DNA from: Rhodobacteraceae bacterium UBA6796
GTDB lineage: Bacteria > Pseudomonadota > Alphaproteobacteria > Rhodobacterales > Rhodobacteraceae
Assembly (NCBI GenBank): GCA_002452815.1
Contig: DKFM01000011.1
Span: 1-64,000 of the forward strand
DNA: 64,000 nt
Direction: 5' to 3'
Part shown: positions 45,449 to 54,766 of the stretch, one piece after another
Layout: every line of letters starts with the position of its first letter
Position numbering within the stretch: the first letter of the stretch is position 1
Made by a program: the position numbers and the translations under genes
Notes under the pieces: generated by a model
Databases searched by the model: none
Seen by the model: the letters and a program-made list of their open reading frames with translations, nothing else
What the model was told of the DNA's origin: nothing

Positions 45449-45862
45449 TCATTTGCGTTGGATTGGAATGCTCTGCACTACCGGGTCGGGCAGTGCGCGG
45501 TTCAGATCGACATGCAAAAGCCCGTTTTCAAGGCTCGCCCCGGCGACCTCGACCCCGTCGGCCAGCACGAAGCTGCGCTGGAAGGCGCGCGCGGCAATTC
45601 CCCGGTGCAGGAAGATCCGCTCTCCGGCATCGTCGGCCTGACGACCGCGGATCACCAGCGCGCGATCCTCCATGGTGATCGCCAGATCGCCCTCGGCAAA
45701 GCCTGCGACGGCCAGCGTGATCCGGAACGCGTCCGGGCCGCATTGTTCGATATTGTAAGGCGGGTAGGCATCGCCCCCCGTCTTGGCGGTCCGCTCGACC
45801 AGCCGTTCCAGCTGATCGAAGCCCAGCAGATAGGGATGCGCACCAAAGCTCAGTTTCGTCAT
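45449..45862 (-). CDS. Hsp20/IbpA-type small heat-shock protein
   Basis: 137 residues. The alpha-crystallin domain runs from YPPYNIEQCGPDAFRITLAV to SLENGLLHVDLNRALPDP, with the conserved A-x-x-x-n-GvL motif as SLENGLLHVDL; the C-terminal IPIQRK provides the IXI/V motif that docks neighbouring subunits. It holds unfolding proteins in a refoldable state. First gene of the operon; a heat-shock-type promoter lies about 70 bases upstream. Confidence 0.94.
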   Translation of the reverse strand: MTKLSFGAHPYLLGFDQLERLVERTAKTGGDAYPPYNIEQCGPDAFRITLAVAGFAEGDLAITMEDRALVIRGRQADDAGERIFLHRGIAARAFQRSFVLADGVEVAGASLENGLLHVDLNRALPDPVVQSIPIQRK

Positions 45863-45929
45863 CAGGCAAGCCCTTCATCAAGCGACGTTGCAGTGCCGGG
45901 CCCCGCGATGCGGCTGCCCGTCTGGCTCA

Positions 45930-45958
45930 ATATGGGCAGCCAGCCGCGCCCCTGCAAG
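45930..45958 (-). promoter_or_regulatory. Heat-shock (RpoH-type) promoter of the hsp20 operon
   Basis: Reading leftwards: CCCTTGCA with CTTGCA at 45958-45953, 15 bases, then GCCCATAT at 45937-45930. The element spacing equals that of the rpoH promoter (CTTGAA-N15-CCCCATGT). The predicted leader to the ATG at 45862 is about 60 bases. Confidence 0.65.
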
Positions 45959-46086
45959 GGGCGGCCGCGCAGGCGGGGCTGTGGAATTTCCCCCACAAGG
46001 GCGCGAAATTGTTATATTAAACCTGACGCCTTCCCGACTCAGCGCGTGGCGCATCGGGGGCCTGACCCAGTGATCGGATGCCGGAT

Positions 46087-46305
46087 ATGAACGCCCATAT
46101 CGAGATGAACCCCGAAGAGGTGCTCCGCGTGAAGCTTGGGGTGCTGCGCCGTGAGCACCGCGACCTGGACGAGGCGATCCACGCCCTGGCCGAACGCGGC
46201 ATGTCCGACCAGCTGCGGCTGGTGCGGTTGAAAAAGCAGAAACTGGCGCTGAAAGACCAGATCGCGCGGATCGAAGACCAGCTGACCCCCGATATCATCG
46301 CCTGA
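46087..46305 (+). CDS. DUF465 / YdcH family small protein
   Basis: 72 residues (an ATG three codons earlier at 46078 would give 75), predicted as one helical hairpin: [20 protein letters not shown] and [20 protein letters not shown]. The family is short, highly charged and of unknown function. An AT-rich GTTATATTAA at 46012-46020 is a plausible -10 region upstream. Start choice is uncertain as neither ATG has a clear ribosome-binding site. Confidence 0.85.
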   Translation: MNAHIEMNPEEVLRVKLGVLRREHRDLDEAIHALAERGMSDQLRLVRLKKQKLALKDQIARIEDQLTPDIIA

Positions 46306-46361
46306 ACTCTTGCCGTTGGCAGCCCGCTGCCTATAGTGCGCGCTCCAACGGAGGGACGATC

Positions 46362-46847
46362 ATGGGCGTCAAAGTCGGAATCATCATGGGCAGCCAGTCG
46401 GACTGGCCCACCCTGCGCGAAGCCGCCAGCATTCTGGACGAGCTGGGCGTGGCTTATGAAACCAAGATCGTCTCGGCGCATCGCACGCCCGATCGGCTTT
46501 GGGCCTATGGCAAGGCGGCGGTCGAGCGCGGGCTGCAGGTCATCATCGCGGGCGCCGGGGGTGCGGCGCATCTGCCGGGTATGATGGCGTCGAAGACCCG
46601 CGTGCCGGTGGTCGGCGTGCCGGTGCAGACCCGCGCCCTGTCGGGCGTCGACAGCCTGTATTCCATCGTGCAGATGCCCAAGGGCTACCCTGTCGCGACC
46701 ATGGCGATCGGCGCTGCGGGCGCGGCCAATGCCGGGCTGATGGCGGCGGGCATCCTGGCGCTGAACGATCCGGCCCTTGCCACGCGGCTTGATGCCTGGC
46801 GCGAGGCGCTTTCTGCCTCTATCCCCGATGAGCCCAGCGATGAGTAA
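46362..46847 (+). CDS. purE: N5-carboxyaminoimidazole ribonucleotide mutase
   Basis: 161 residues. Class I PurE motifs: [13 protein letters not shown] (phosphate/ribose binding), [10 protein letters not shown] with the catalytic His, and [16 protein letters not shown]. It converts N5-CAIR to CAIR in purine synthesis, using the product of PurK. GGAGG precedes the ATG. The stop overlaps the purK start by 8 bases. Confidence 0.97.
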   Translation: MGVKVGIIMGSQSDWPTLREAASILDELGVAYETKIVSAHRTPDRLWAYGKAAVERGLQVIIAGAGGAAHLPGMMASKTRVPVVGVPVQTRALSGVDSLYSIVQMPKGYPVATMAIGAAGAANAGLMAAGILALNDPALATRLDAWREALSASIPDEPSDE

Positions 46848-47904
46848 GATGCTGACCCCGGGCGCGACCATCGGCATTCTGGGCGGCGGGCAACTGGGGC
46901 GGATGCTCTCGGTCGCGGCCAGCCGTCTGGGCTTCACCACCCATATCTTCGAACCCGGCGCCAACCCGCCTGCGGGTCATGTCGCGCATCGGGTGACCAC
47001 GGCGGGCTATGACGATGCCGTGGCGCTGGCGGAATTTGCAGCCTCCGTCGATGTGGTGACCTATGAATTCGAGAACATCCCGACAGAGGCGCTCGACCTG
47101 ATCGAGGCGACGCGGGTGATCCGCCCGGGCCGCCGGGTGCTGGCGATCAGTCAGGACCGGATCATCGAGAAAACCTTCCTGAACGATCTGGGTCTGGCGA
47201 CGGCGCCCTGGGCCGAGGTGACCGATGCCGCCAGTCTGGACGCGGCGATTGCCAGGATAGGCACGCCCGCGATCCTCAAGACCACACGGCTGGGCTATGA
47301 CGGCAAGGGACAGGCGCGCATCATGACGCCCGCCGATGCCCCCGCAGCCCTGGCCGCGATGGAGGGCGCGCCCGCCGTTCTGGAAGGCTTCGTGACCTTC
47401 AGCGCCGAGATTTCGGTGATCGCCGCGCGTGGGGCCGATGGTGCGGTGTCGTGCTTCGATCCCGGGGAAAACGTGCATAAATCGGGCATTCTGCACACGA
47501 CCACCGTTCCTGCGCGCATCAGTGAAGGCCTGCGCACCGATGCGGTGCTGATCGCGGCGCGTATCCTCAATGCGCTCGATTATGTCGGCGTGATGGGGGT
47601 GGAGCTGTTCGTGACGCAGCAGGGCCTGCTGGTCAATGAAATCGCGCCCCGGGTGCATAATTCCGGGCATTGGACGCAGGCGGGCTGCGCGGTGGATCAG
47701 TTCGAACAGCACATCCGCGCCGTGGCGGGCTGGCCGTTGGGCGATGGCGCACGCTATGCCGATGTCGAGATGCTGAACCTGATCGGTGACGATGTGGCGC
47801 GCGTGCCCGAGTTCGCCCGCCAGCCGCGCACCCAGATCCATCTGTATGGCAAGGCCGAGGCCAAACCCGGCCGCAAGATGGGCCACATCAACCGCGTGCT
47901 CTGA
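46840..47904 (+). CDS. purK: N5-carboxyaminoimidazole ribonucleotide synthetase
   Basis: 354 residues, ATP-grasp. N-terminal [34 protein letters not shown], the ATP-binding lysine region [14 protein letters not shown] and the C-terminal [15 protein letters not shown] are all conserved. It carboxylates AIR with bicarbonate and ATP. The ATG at 46840 lies inside purE; a second ATG three codons later is possible. purE and purK act in sequence, so overlap implies coupled expression. Confidence 0.96.
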   Translation: MSKMLTPGATIGILGGGQLGRMLSVAASRLGFTTHIFEPGANPPAGHVAHRVTTAGYDDAVALAEFAASVDVVTYEFENIPTEALDLIEATRVIRPGRRVLAISQDRIIEKTFLNDLGLATAPWAEVTDAASLDAAIARIGTPAILKTTRLGYDGKGQARIMTPADAPAALAAMEGAPAVLEGFVTFSAEISVIAARGADGAVSCFDPGENVHKSGILHTTTVPARISEGLRTDAVLIAARILNALDYVGVMGVELFVTQQGLLVNEIAPRVHNSGHWTQAGCAVDQFEQHIRAVAGWPLGDGARYADVEMLNLIGDDVARVPEFARQPRTQIHLYGKAEAKPGRKMGHINRVL

Positions 47905-47925
47905 GCGCCGGGGCCCTCCCCCGGA

Positions 47926-48018
47926 CCCCGCGGTATTTCAGGCAAGATGAAGGGGCTTTCATCTTGCTCCAAATACCGCGGGGGGAATGGGCCGCAGACC
48001 CAGAGGGGCAGCGCCCCT
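47926..48018. repeat. Palindromic intergenic repeat after purK
   Basis: A 13-bp stem CCCCGCGGTATTT / AAATACCGCGGGG (47926-47938 and 47971-47983) encloses GGCAAGATGAA / TTTCATCTTGC, the inverted core of the dispersed repeat; on the right follow GGGCCGCAGACCC and a G/C-block hairpin (GGGGCAGCGCCCC) reaching the stop codon of the EamA gene. It separates convergent genes. Confidence 0.85.
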
Positions 48019-48853
48019 AGCCCTTGCGCAGGGACACCGCGATACCGCCCAGCACCATGATGGCCGCAGCCCAGAATCGCAGCCCGGGCACTTCGGCCAG
48101 CAGGGCAGCGCCGCCAAGTGCCGCCAGCAGCGGCACCGACAGCTGCGAGACCGCGGCCAGGCTGGCGGGCAGTTGCGGCACCACCCGATACCACAGCGCA
48201 TAGCCCAGACCCGAGGTCACCGCCCCCGAAGCAAGCGCGGGCCAGATCCCCCAGTTCGGCGCAATGCTATCCCCCGACAGCAGCAGCCAGACTCCGGCCA
48301 GTGGGGTTGCCAGTGCGAAGTTCAGCGCCGTTGCGGCCAGCGGGTCGCCCGCGCGCCGCCCGTTGAGCGAATAAAGCCCCCAGCCGACCCCGCCCAGGGC
48401 CATCAGCGCGACCCCGGCCGGATCGACCCGTGCCCCGCCCCCCGGCGCCATCAGCACCACCAGCCCCGCAAAGGCCAGCCCCGCCCCGATCCAGCGCCAG
48501 CGCGTCATCCGCTCGCGCGCGATCAGGGCGCCGGTGAACATGGTGATCTGCACCGCACCGAACAACACCAGCGCGCCGATGCCCGCATCGACCAGCCCCG
48601 ACGCGATGGAAAACCCGAAGACATACAGAAACAGCGTCGCCATGCCGACGCCCGCCACCCGCAGATTGGCCCGTAGCGCCGCCGTGCCGCGCAGGCCCAG
48701 CACCAGCCCCAGCAACACCATGGCCCCCGATCCCAGCCGCAGCACCGCCACGAAGGCCGGGTCCAGCCCGGCCACGCCCACCGCCATCCGGTTCAGCACC
48801 GAATTCGAGGCAAAGGCCAACATCACCAGACAGGTCAGCAGGAACAGGCGCAT
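48017..48853 (-). CDS. EamA-family (DMT superfamily) transporter
   Basis: 278 residues with ten predicted hydrophobic helices in two EamA repeats (MLAFASNSVLNRMAVGVAG ... and VALMALGGVGWGLYSLNGRR ...). Members export or import metabolites such as amino acids; substrate cannot be deduced. The start at MRLFLLTCLVMLAFASNSVL is preferred because it begins the first helix; an upstream in-frame ATG at 48910 lies inside the prs terminator region. Confidence 0.85.
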   Translation of the reverse strand: MRLFLLTCLVMLAFASNSVLNRMAVGVAGLDPAFVAVLRLGSGAMVLLGLVLGLRGTAALRANLRVAGVGMATLFLYVFGFSIASGLVDAGIGALVLFGAVQITMFTGALIARERMTRWRWIGAGLAFAGLVVLMAPGGGARVDPAGVALMALGGVGWGLYSLNGRRAGDPLAATALNFALATPLAGVWLLLSGDSIAPNWGIWPALASGAVTSGLGYALWYRVVPQLPASLAAVSQLSVPLLAALGGAALLAEVPGLRFWAAAIMVLGGIAVSLRKG

Positions 48854-48911
48854 GGCCACCACCCTGCCCCGGCGCGCCGCGCGCGGCAATGTCCCTTCGG
48901 CAGCGGGCATG

Positions 48912-48943
48912 AAAAAGGCCCGGGCGATGATGCACCCGGGCCC
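48912..48943 (-). terminator. Terminator after prs
   Basis: An 8-bp stem GGCCCGGG / CCCGGGCC with a 10-base loop; leftwards it ends in TTTTT, 23 bases beyond the prs stop. Confidence 0.85.
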
Positions 48944-48965
48944 GATGTTGTCGCGGCAACGGCAC

Positions 48966-49985
48966 TCAGCTGGCCGAATACATGCCCTCGTAGATCGGCA
49001 CCAGCGTGTCGGTCTCGAACAGCGAACTGACCGAAGTGCCCGACCAGGTGTTCAGGATCGCCTGCGCGAACATCGGCGCGGTCGGCACGATGCGGATGTT
49101 CTCGCAGTTTTTTACTGCCTCGGTGGGCTCGATCGAATCGGTGATGACCAGCGACTTCATCACCGATTTCGACACCCGCTCGACCGCCGGGCCGGACAGG
49201 ACGCCGTGGGTGATATAGGCATGCACTTCGGTCGCGCCATTCTCGACCAGCACTTCGGCCGCCTTGCACAGCGTGCCCGCAGTGTCGCAGATGTCATCCA
49301 CGATGATGCATTTCTTGCCCGAGACATCGCCGATCACGGTCATGCCGGCAACTTCGCCCGCCTTCTCGCGGCGCTTGTCCACGATCGACAGCGGCGCGCC
49401 GATGCGCTTGGCCAGTTCGCGCGCGCGCGCCACGCCGCCCACGTCGGGCGAGATCACCATCACGTCGTTCAGCTGGCCCTTGAAGTGGTGCAGGATGTCC
49501 AGCGCGAAGACCGGGCTGGCATAGAGGTTGTCCACCGGAATATCGAAGAAGCCCTGGATCTGCGCGGCATGCAGATCGAGCGTCAGGATGCGGTCAACGC
49601 CCGCCTCGGTCAGCAGGTTCGCCACCAGCTTGGCCGAGATCGGCGTGCGGGCCTTGGCGCGGCGGTCCTGGCGGGCATAGCCGAAATAGGGGATGACGGC
49701 GGTGATGCGATCGGCCGAGCTGCGCTTGAGCGCATCGGTCATGATCAGCAGTTCCATCAGGTTGTCATTGGCCGGGTTCGAGGTCGACTGGATGATATAC
49801 ATGTCCTCGCCGCGGACATTCTCATAGACCTCGACGAAGATTTCCTGATCGTTGAACCGTTCGACCCGGGCATCCACCAGATTGACCGACATGCCGCGGT
49901 GCATCGACATGCGCCGTGCAATGGCATTCGCCAAAGGTTTGTTGGCATTGCCGGAAATCAGTTTGGGTTCGGTCATGGCGGGCAT
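48966..49985 (-). CDS. prs: Ribose-phosphate pyrophosphokinase
   Basis: 339 residues. The N-terminal [18 protein letters not shown], the catalytic flexible loop [19 protein letters not shown], and the PRPP-binding loop [20 protein letters not shown] are diagnostic. It makes PRPP from ribose 5-phosphate and ATP for purine, pyrimidine, His and Trp synthesis, which fits purE/purK close by. The start MPAMTEPK at 49985 or MTEPK at 49976; neither has a strong ribosome-binding site. Confidence 0.96.
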   Translation of the reverse strand: MPAMTEPKLISGNANKPLANAIARRMSMHRGMSVNLVDARVERFNDQEIFVEVYENVRGEDMYIIQSTSNPANDNLMELLIMTDALKRSSADRITAVIPYFGYARQDRRAKARTPISAKLVANLLTEAGVDRILTLDLHAAQIQGFFDIPVDNLYASPVFALDILHHFKGQLNDVMVISPDVGGVARARELAKRIGAPLSIVDKRREKAGEVAGMTVIGDVSGKKCIIVDDICDTAGTLCKAAEVLVENGATEVHAYITHGVLSGPAVERVSKSVMKSLVITDSIEPTEAVKNCENIRIVPTAPMFAQAILNTWSGTSVSSLFETDTLVPIYEGMYSAS

Positions 49986-50102
49986 CGGAGGGGCACCTTT
50001 GAGCTACGGCCGGGGCAGATCCGGCGGATTCGCGAAGATTGCGCCTGCCTTAACACCCGGCTAGCTTGCCCGCAAACATGACGCGCGTGTGAAAGGTGCC
50101 CG

Positions 50103-50702
50103 ATGGCCCAGATTGACTATTTTTTCTCTATCTTCAGCCCCTGGACCTACCTTGCGGGCACCCGGTTTGAAGAAATTGCCGCAAAACATGGCGCTGCGGT
50201 GACCTACAAGCCGCTGGATCTGCTGGCGCTGTTCGACCGCACCGGCGGCACCCGCCCGGCCGCCCGCCATCCCAGCCGCATGGCGTACCGCATGCAAGAG
50301 CTGCAACGCTGGTCCGCCAAACTGGGCAAGCCGATGAATTTCACCCCCGCAGGTTATCCGCCGAACCCGGCGCCGGCCTCTTATGCCGTGATCGCCGCGC
50401 AACAGGCGGGCGGCGGCGATCTGGGCGGGCTCGTGCAGGCGCTGGCCCGTGCGGTCTGGGCCGAGGACCGGAACATTGCCGAGGACGACGTGATCCGCGC
50501 CGCGCTCGTCGCCAACGGGTTTGACGGGGATCTGGTCACCACCGGGCTGTTTGCCGGGGCGATGGCCTATGAGAAGAACCTCGAAGAGGCGGTCGAGCGA
50601 GGTGTCTTCGGCTCGCCCTTCTATATCGTGGCCGAGACCGACCAGCGGTTCTGGGGCCAGGACCGGCTCGATTTCCTCGACGCTCATCTGGCAGGGCTGT
50701 GA
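50103..50702 (+). CDS. DsbA-superfamily 2-hydroxychromene-2-carboxylate isomerase-like protein
   Basis: 199 residues. The kappa-class GST/HCCA isomerase start IDYFFSIFSPWTYLAG places Ser in SIFSPWTYL as the glutathione-activating residue, and GVFGSPFYIVAETDQRFWGQ-type C-terminal motif (FGSPFYIV, FWGQDRLDFL) is intact. Related enzymes use glutathione to isomerise aromatic catabolic intermediates, but no naphthalene-type genes occur here, so the true substrate is unknown. Its stop overlaps the start of the hydrolase gene. Confidence 0.88.
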   Translation: MAQIDYFFSIFSPWTYLAGTRFEEIAAKHGAAVTYKPLDLLALFDRTGGTRPAARHPSRMAYRMQELQRWSAKLGKPMNFTPAGYPPNPAPASYAVIAAQQAGGGDLGGLVQALARAVWAEDRNIAEDDVIRAALVANGFDGDLVTTGLFAGAMAYEKNLEEAVERGVFGSPFYIVAETDQRFWGQDRLDFLDAHLAGL

Positions 50703-51514
50703 TGCACACCGATATCCGCCAAAGCCACGAGATCTTCTGGCAAACCATCGGCACGGGCCCGCGCCCGGCCCTGGCCGTGCACTGCACGCTGGGTGCAAGC
50801 CAGCTCTGGGTGCCGGTGCTGGCACCGCTGGGCGAACAGATCAGCGCCATCGCCTTCGATCAGCCGAACCACGGCCAATCCGCCCCTTGGGACGCCAGCG
50901 GCGCGGCCCCCGGCGCCTTTCAGACGCTGGTGACGCAGATCGCGGCGGGCTTCATCGACCGCCCCGTCGATCTGATCGGCCACAGCTTCGGCGCCTCGGT
51001 CGCGCTGCGCATCGCGGTGGCCGCCCCCGAGGCGATCCGCTCGCTCACGCTGATCGAGCCGGTGCTGTTTGCCGCCGTCGAAGGCAGCGAGAAATGGCGC
51101 GAGTTGCGCGCCCATCAGGATCATTTCGAAGCCGAGATCGCCGCAGGCAACCTGGAGGCCGCCGCGCGCGGCTTCATGGGCGCCTGGGGCGCGGGCGTGC
51201 CCTGGGAGGCCCTGCCCGAGCATCAGCGCGCGCGGTTCATCACGCAGATGCCGATGGTCGGCAATATCAGCGCGGCCAATTTCGAAGACCCGGGCCGGAT
51301 CTGCCGCCCCGACGGGGTCGAAGCCATCGACGCGCCGGTTATGCTGATTCACGGTGACAAAAGCCCGGCCATCGTGCCCGAAGTCTGCGAGGCCATCGCC
51401 GCGCGCCTGTCCGATGTCGGCACCGCCTGTATCCCGGGCGGCGGACACATGCTGCCCGTGACCCACGCCCAGCAGGTCACCGACCTGATCGGCCTTAATC
51501 TGGAGCGCAGCTAG
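50702..51514 (+). CDS. Alpha/beta hydrolase
   Basis: 270 residues. Nucleophile elbow LIGHSFGASVALR, oxyanion region VHCTLGASQLW, acid in VMLIHGDKSPAIVPEV and base His in IPGGGHMLPVTH. The ATG shares its first base with the TGA of the isomerase gene, so the two are translationally coupled, perhaps acting on the same small molecule. Substrate unknown. Confidence 0.88.
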   Translation: MHTDIRQSHEIFWQTIGTGPRPALAVHCTLGASQLWVPVLAPLGEQISAIAFDQPNHGQSAPWDASGAAPGAFQTLVTQIAAGFIDRPVDLIGHSFGASVALRIAVAAPEAIRSLTLIEPVLFAAVEGSEKWRELRAHQDHFEAEIAAGNLEAAARGFMGAWGAGVPWEALPEHQRARFITQMPMVGNISAANFEDPGRICRPDGVEAIDAPVMLIHGDKSPAIVPEVCEAIAARLSDVGTACIPGGGHMLPVTHAQQVTDLIGLNLERS

Positions 51515-51530
51515 GACATACCCGGAGCAA

Positions 51531-51592
51531 GGGGGCGCTGCCCCCTCGGGCTTGCGCCCTCACCCCCGGGATATTTGCGCCAAGGTGAAAGA
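51531..51592. repeat. Dispersed repeat, half-element
   Basis: GGGGGCGCTGCCCCCTCGGG, GCTTGCGCCC, TCACCCCCGGGATATTTGCG and CCAAGGTGAAAG in order. It matches the left half of the palindrome at 55786-55912 almost base for base. Confidence 0.85.
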
Positions 51593-51674
51593 CCACAGGG
51601 GAAACAGGCGAAGGTCGTCTTGGTCTGATGCCACGAGGTGCCGGCACGAGCCGGGGGCAGCGCCTCCTGCCGTG

Positions 51675-52724
51675 TTACCCCAGAAGCGCGAGGAACGCGT
51701 CGATCTCGGCCTCGGTCGTGGCCCAGCTGGTGACCATCCGGGCGGCGAGCGGTTCGGCCATGTCGCCCTCGAGCGATTGATCGAAGGGCCAGAGGTAATA
51801 GGCCGCCCCCGCCCCTTGAGCCCGGCGATGGGCGGCACGCGGGAAGGCCGCGAAGACCTCGTTGGCATGGGTCGGATGGACCAGCCGCGCCCCGGGCAGC
51901 GCCGTGATCCGGGTCGACAGCAGTGCCGCCATCGCATTGGCATGCCGCGCCAGATCCAGCCACAGATCGCCTTCCAGATAGGCCTGCATCTGGGCGGCCA
52001 GGAAGCGGTGTTTCGAGAACAGATGCCCCGCCCGCTTGCGGCGCAATTCGAATTCCCAGGCGCGTTTCGGATCGAAGATCACCACCGCCTCGACGCCCAT
52101 ACAGCCGTTCTTGGTGCCGCCGAAGGACAGCACGTCGACACCCGCGCGCCAGGTCATCTCGGCCGGAGTGCAGCCCGCCGCGACCAGCGCGTTGGCGAAA
52201 CGCGCGCCATCCATATGCACCGGCAGGCCGAAGTCACGCGCGACCTGCGTCAGGGCCGCCACTTCGGCGGCGGAATAGACCGTGCCCGCCTCGGTCGCGT
52301 TGGTGATCGACACCATGCCACGCTGCACATTATGCACACCGCCGCGCCCGGTGTGGGCGATGGTGTGGTGCAGCGCCTCGGGCGTCATCCGGGCATGCGC
52401 CCCGTCGACCAGCACCAGCTTGGAACCGCCGGTGAAAAATTCCGGCGCGCCGCATTCATCCTCTTCGATATGGGCGTTGCGGTGGCAGAAGATCGCGCCC
52501 CAGGGATCGGTCAGCACCGCGCAGGACAGCGCATTCGCCGCCGTGCCGGTCGCCACCAGATAGACCGCGGCCTCGGGCGCCTCGAAGATCTCGCGGATCT
52601 GCGCCGTCACCGCCGCGCTGAGCGGGTCGGCCCCATAGGACGCCATATGGCCCGCATTTGCCGCGGCCAGCGCCGCCATGATCTGCGGCGCGACGCCCGC
52701 GGTATTGTCCGATGCGAAATTCAC
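51675..52724 (-). CDS. Threonine aldolase / beta-eliminating lyase family PLP enzyme
   Basis: 349 residues. NFASDNTAGVAPQIMAAL at the N-terminus, VHMDGARFANALVAAG (pyridine-binding Asp) and the PLP lysine in VLSFGGTKNGCMGVEAVV identify the low-specificity L-threonine aldolase group, which cleaves threonine or allo-threonine to glycine and acetaldehyde. The start is a GTG at 52724 overlapping the YcgN stop (GTGA). Annotation as aldolase is by family; related lyases cannot be excluded. Confidence 0.9.
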   Translation of the reverse strand: MNFASDNTAGVAPQIMAALAAANAGHMASYGADPLSAAVTAQIREIFEAPEAAVYLVATGTAANALSCAVLTDPWGAIFCHRNAHIEEDECGAPEFFTGGSKLVLVDGAHARMTPEALHHTIAHTGRGGVHNVQRGMVSITNATEAGTVYSAAEVAALTQVARDFGLPVHMDGARFANALVAAGCTPAEMTWRAGVDVLSFGGTKNGCMGVEAVVIFDPKRAWEFELRRKRAGHLFSKHRFLAAQMQAYLEGDLWLDLARHANAMAALLSTRITALPGARLVHPTHANEVFAAFPRAAHRRAQGAGAAYYLWPFDQSLEGDMAEPLAARMVTSWATTEAEIDAFLALLG

Positions 52725-53170
52725 GACAGATCCTCGATGATGTAGTTGTCCCAGTCTTCCTCGGGCACCTCGAACTCGGGCACCGTCCAGCCGCGCACCG
52801 AATTGCCGCTGCTGTGCACCGTCTCCCGGTCGCCCGAGATCAGGTAGTGCCACGGCTCCAGCGGCTGGCCATCGAAGCGCAACCGATAGGCGCAGGTCGC
52901 CGGCATCCAATAGGCGATGTCGGCGATGTTCTTGGGTGTCAGGCGCACGCATTCGGGCACGAACTGGTGCCGGATCTCGTATTGTGCGCAGCGGCAGGTC
53001 TCGCCATCCAGCAGGCGGCAGGCGACACGGGTGAATTCGACCTCGCCGGTGTCTTCATATTCCAGCTTGTTCAGGCAGCATTTGCCGCAGCCGTCGCACA
53101 GCGCCTCCCATTCGGCGGGCGTCAGGCTGGTCAGCGGCAGGGTCCAGAACTGGGGGCGGAGTTTGCTCAT
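52721..53170 (-). CDS. YcgN-family cysteine-cluster protein (UPF0260)
   Basis: 149 residues. A CxxCxxCC-type cluster (CDGCGKCC) and further cysteines in CRCAQY, CVRL and CAYRL form the metal- or Fe-S-binding pattern of the YkgJ/YcgN family; the C-terminal WTVPEFEVPEEDWDNYIIED is typical. Function unknown. The ATG at 53170 (MSKLRPQFW) is preferred over one at 53188. Stop overlaps the aldolase start. Confidence 0.9.
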   Translation of the reverse strand: MSKLRPQFWTLPLTSLTPAEWEALCDGCGKCCLNKLEYEDTGEVEFTRVACRLLDGETCRCAQYEIRHQFVPECVRLTPKNIADIAYWMPATCAYRLRFDGQPLEPWHYLISGDRETVHSSGNSVRGWTVPEFEVPEEDWDNYIIEDLS

Positions 53171-53210
53171 CGGGGAACCCTGACGCAAAGCGGAAGAAAG
53201 GAAAAGGGGC

Positions 53211-54131
53211 TCAGGCGGTCAAGATTTCGCGCGCCCTGGCGCAATCTGCGGCCATCTGATCCATCAGCGCAGGCAGACCGTCGAATTTGATCTCGGGGCG
53301 CAGATAGTCGACGAAGGCCACCGACAGGTGCTGGCCGTAAAGATCTCCGGCGAAATCGAAGATATAGGTTTCGAGGTTCGGGGTATTTTCACCAAACATC
53401 GGACGCACCCCGAGGCTTGCCGCCCCGATGTAATTGCCCGCCTGCGGCCCGGTCAGCACATCGACCTTGACGGCATAGACCCCGAGCCGGGGCAGATGCA
53501 GCCCCGCCACGCCCATATTCGCCGTGGGATAGCCCAGTTCGCGGCCGCGCTTTTCGCCGTGCACCACCTCGCCCTCGATCCGGTGCAGGTGGCCCAGCAT
53601 CGCCGCCGCATCGCCCGGGCGGCCTTCGGCCAGCGCGGTGCGGATCGCGGTCGAGGAGACCTCGAGCCCGTCGACGTGCAGCAAGGGCGCAATGGTCACA
53701 TCGAACCCGTAGCGCTGGCCGAAGCCGATCAATTCGGCAACGCCTGCGGTGCGACCCTTGCCGAACCGGAAATCCCCGCCCACCGCGACATGGGTCACGC
53801 CCAGCCCTTCGGCCAGCACGTCACGGGCGAAGGCGTCTGCCTCCATCCCCGCCAGTTCGGCGCCGAACGGCAATTCGTAAAGGTGGGAAACGCCCAGCTT
53901 TTGCAGGCGATGCGCCCGGGCCTCGGCATTCATCAAACGAAACGGCGGGGCCTTGGGCGCGAAATATTCGCGCGGGTGCGGCTCGAAAGTGATGATCCCC
54001 AGCGGACCGCGACCGCGCGCCAGATCAATCACCGACTGGTGGCCCAGATGCACGCCATCGAAATTGCCCATCGCAACCGATGCGCCGCGCGCCGTATCGG
54101 GCAAGCCCTTCCAGTCGGTGAATTTCTGCAT
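53211..54131 (-). CDS. ribF: Bifunctional riboflavin kinase / FAD synthetase
   Basis: 306 residues. N-terminal FMN adenylyltransferase (VAMGNFDGVHLGHQSVIDLA with the GxFDGxHxGH nucleotidyltransferase signature; VGGDFRFGKGRTAG) and C-terminal flavokinase (GRELGYPTANMGV, GVYAVKVD). Makes FMN then FAD from riboflavin. It is followed at 35 bases upstream by the MaoC gene on the same strand. Confidence 0.96.
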   Translation of the reverse strand: MQKFTDWKGLPDTARGASVAMGNFDGVHLGHQSVIDLARGRGPLGIITFEPHPREYFAPKAPPFRLMNAEARAHRLQKLGVSHLYELPFGAELAGMEADAFARDVLAEGLGVTHVAVGGDFRFGKGRTAGVAELIGFGQRYGFDVTIAPLLHVDGLEVSSTAIRTALAEGRPGDAAAMLGHLHRIEGEVVHGEKRGRELGYPTANMGVAGLHLPRLGVYAVKVDVLTGPQAGNYIGAASLGVRPMFGENTPNLETYIFDFAGDLYGQHLSVAFVDYLRPEIKFDGLPALMDQMAADCARAREILTA

Positions 54132-54165
54132 CGTCCCCGCCTTGCCGACGAGGCCGCCGGTCAGT

Positions 54166-54609
54166 TCAGTTTTTCGACGGCGCGAGAACCAGTGCCTCGC
54201 CCTTGATCACCACCGTATCGCCCACCATGCAGGTGGTTTCAAGGGTGACACGGCGGCGGGCGTGATCGATCGCAGTAACCTTGACCTCGGCCTTGACGGT
54301 TTCACCCGGGCGCACGGGAGCCAGGAATTTCAGCGACTGGCCCAGATAGATCGTGCCGTGCCCCGGCAGTTGCTCGCCGATCACCGCCGAAATCAGGCCC
54401 GCCGACAGCATGCCATGGGCGATCCGGCCCTTGAACATCGTCGCCTTTGCGTAATCGTCGTTCAGGTGCACCGGGTTGTGATCGGTCGAGACTTCGGCGA
54501 ACATCTCGATATCGCGGTCGGTGATTTCCTTGCTCAGCGAGCGCGTCATGCCGATTTCCAGATCTTCGAGGAAAATCGTCTTGGTGGCAGTGGTTTCGGG
54601 CGTCGTCAT
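54166..54609 (-). CDS. MaoC-like (R)-specific enoyl-CoA hydratase family protein
   Basis: 147 residues, single hot-dog fold. The hydratase motif is FAEVSTDHNPVHLNDDYA with the catalytic Asp/His pair, followed by GRIAHGMLSAGLISAVIGEQ. This is the PhaJ-type that hydrates trans-2-enoyl-CoA to (R)-3-hydroxyacyl-CoA, supplying polyhydroxyalkanoate monomers; the physiological link is inferred. An AT-rich segment with inverted repeats lies upstream. Confidence 0.9.
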   Translation of the reverse strand: MTTPETTATKTIFLEDLEIGMTRSLSKEITDRDIEMFAEVSTDHNPVHLNDDYAKATMFKGRIAHGMLSAGLISAVIGEQLPGHGTIYLGQSLKFLAPVRPGETVKAEVKVTAIDHARRRVTLETTCMVGDTVVIKGEALVLAPSKN

Positions 54610-54680
54610 GATCCGGACCTCAGAGTTATGTTGCACTGCGGCATAACAGGCCCGGGGCGCCAAGGCAAGGGTGCGCGCAA

Positions 54681-54708
54681 CTTATTTGCATATTGCCGCA
54701 AAAATAAG
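54681..54708. promoter_or_regulatory. AT-rich inverted repeat upstream of the MaoC gene, possible operator
   Basis: CTTATT (54681-54686) and AATAAG (54703-54708) flank TTGCATATTGCCGCAA, itself holding the palindrome TTGCCGCAA. It stands out as AT-rich in a 65 percent GC region and lies 70-100 bases upstream of the MaoC start, in the 157-base gap before the HAD gene. Confidence 0.45.
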
Positions 54709-54766
54709 CAACAATATTGCGACACACCCCCGCCCACTTGGGAAGTTGCCTTGGGATCAGGCAGGC

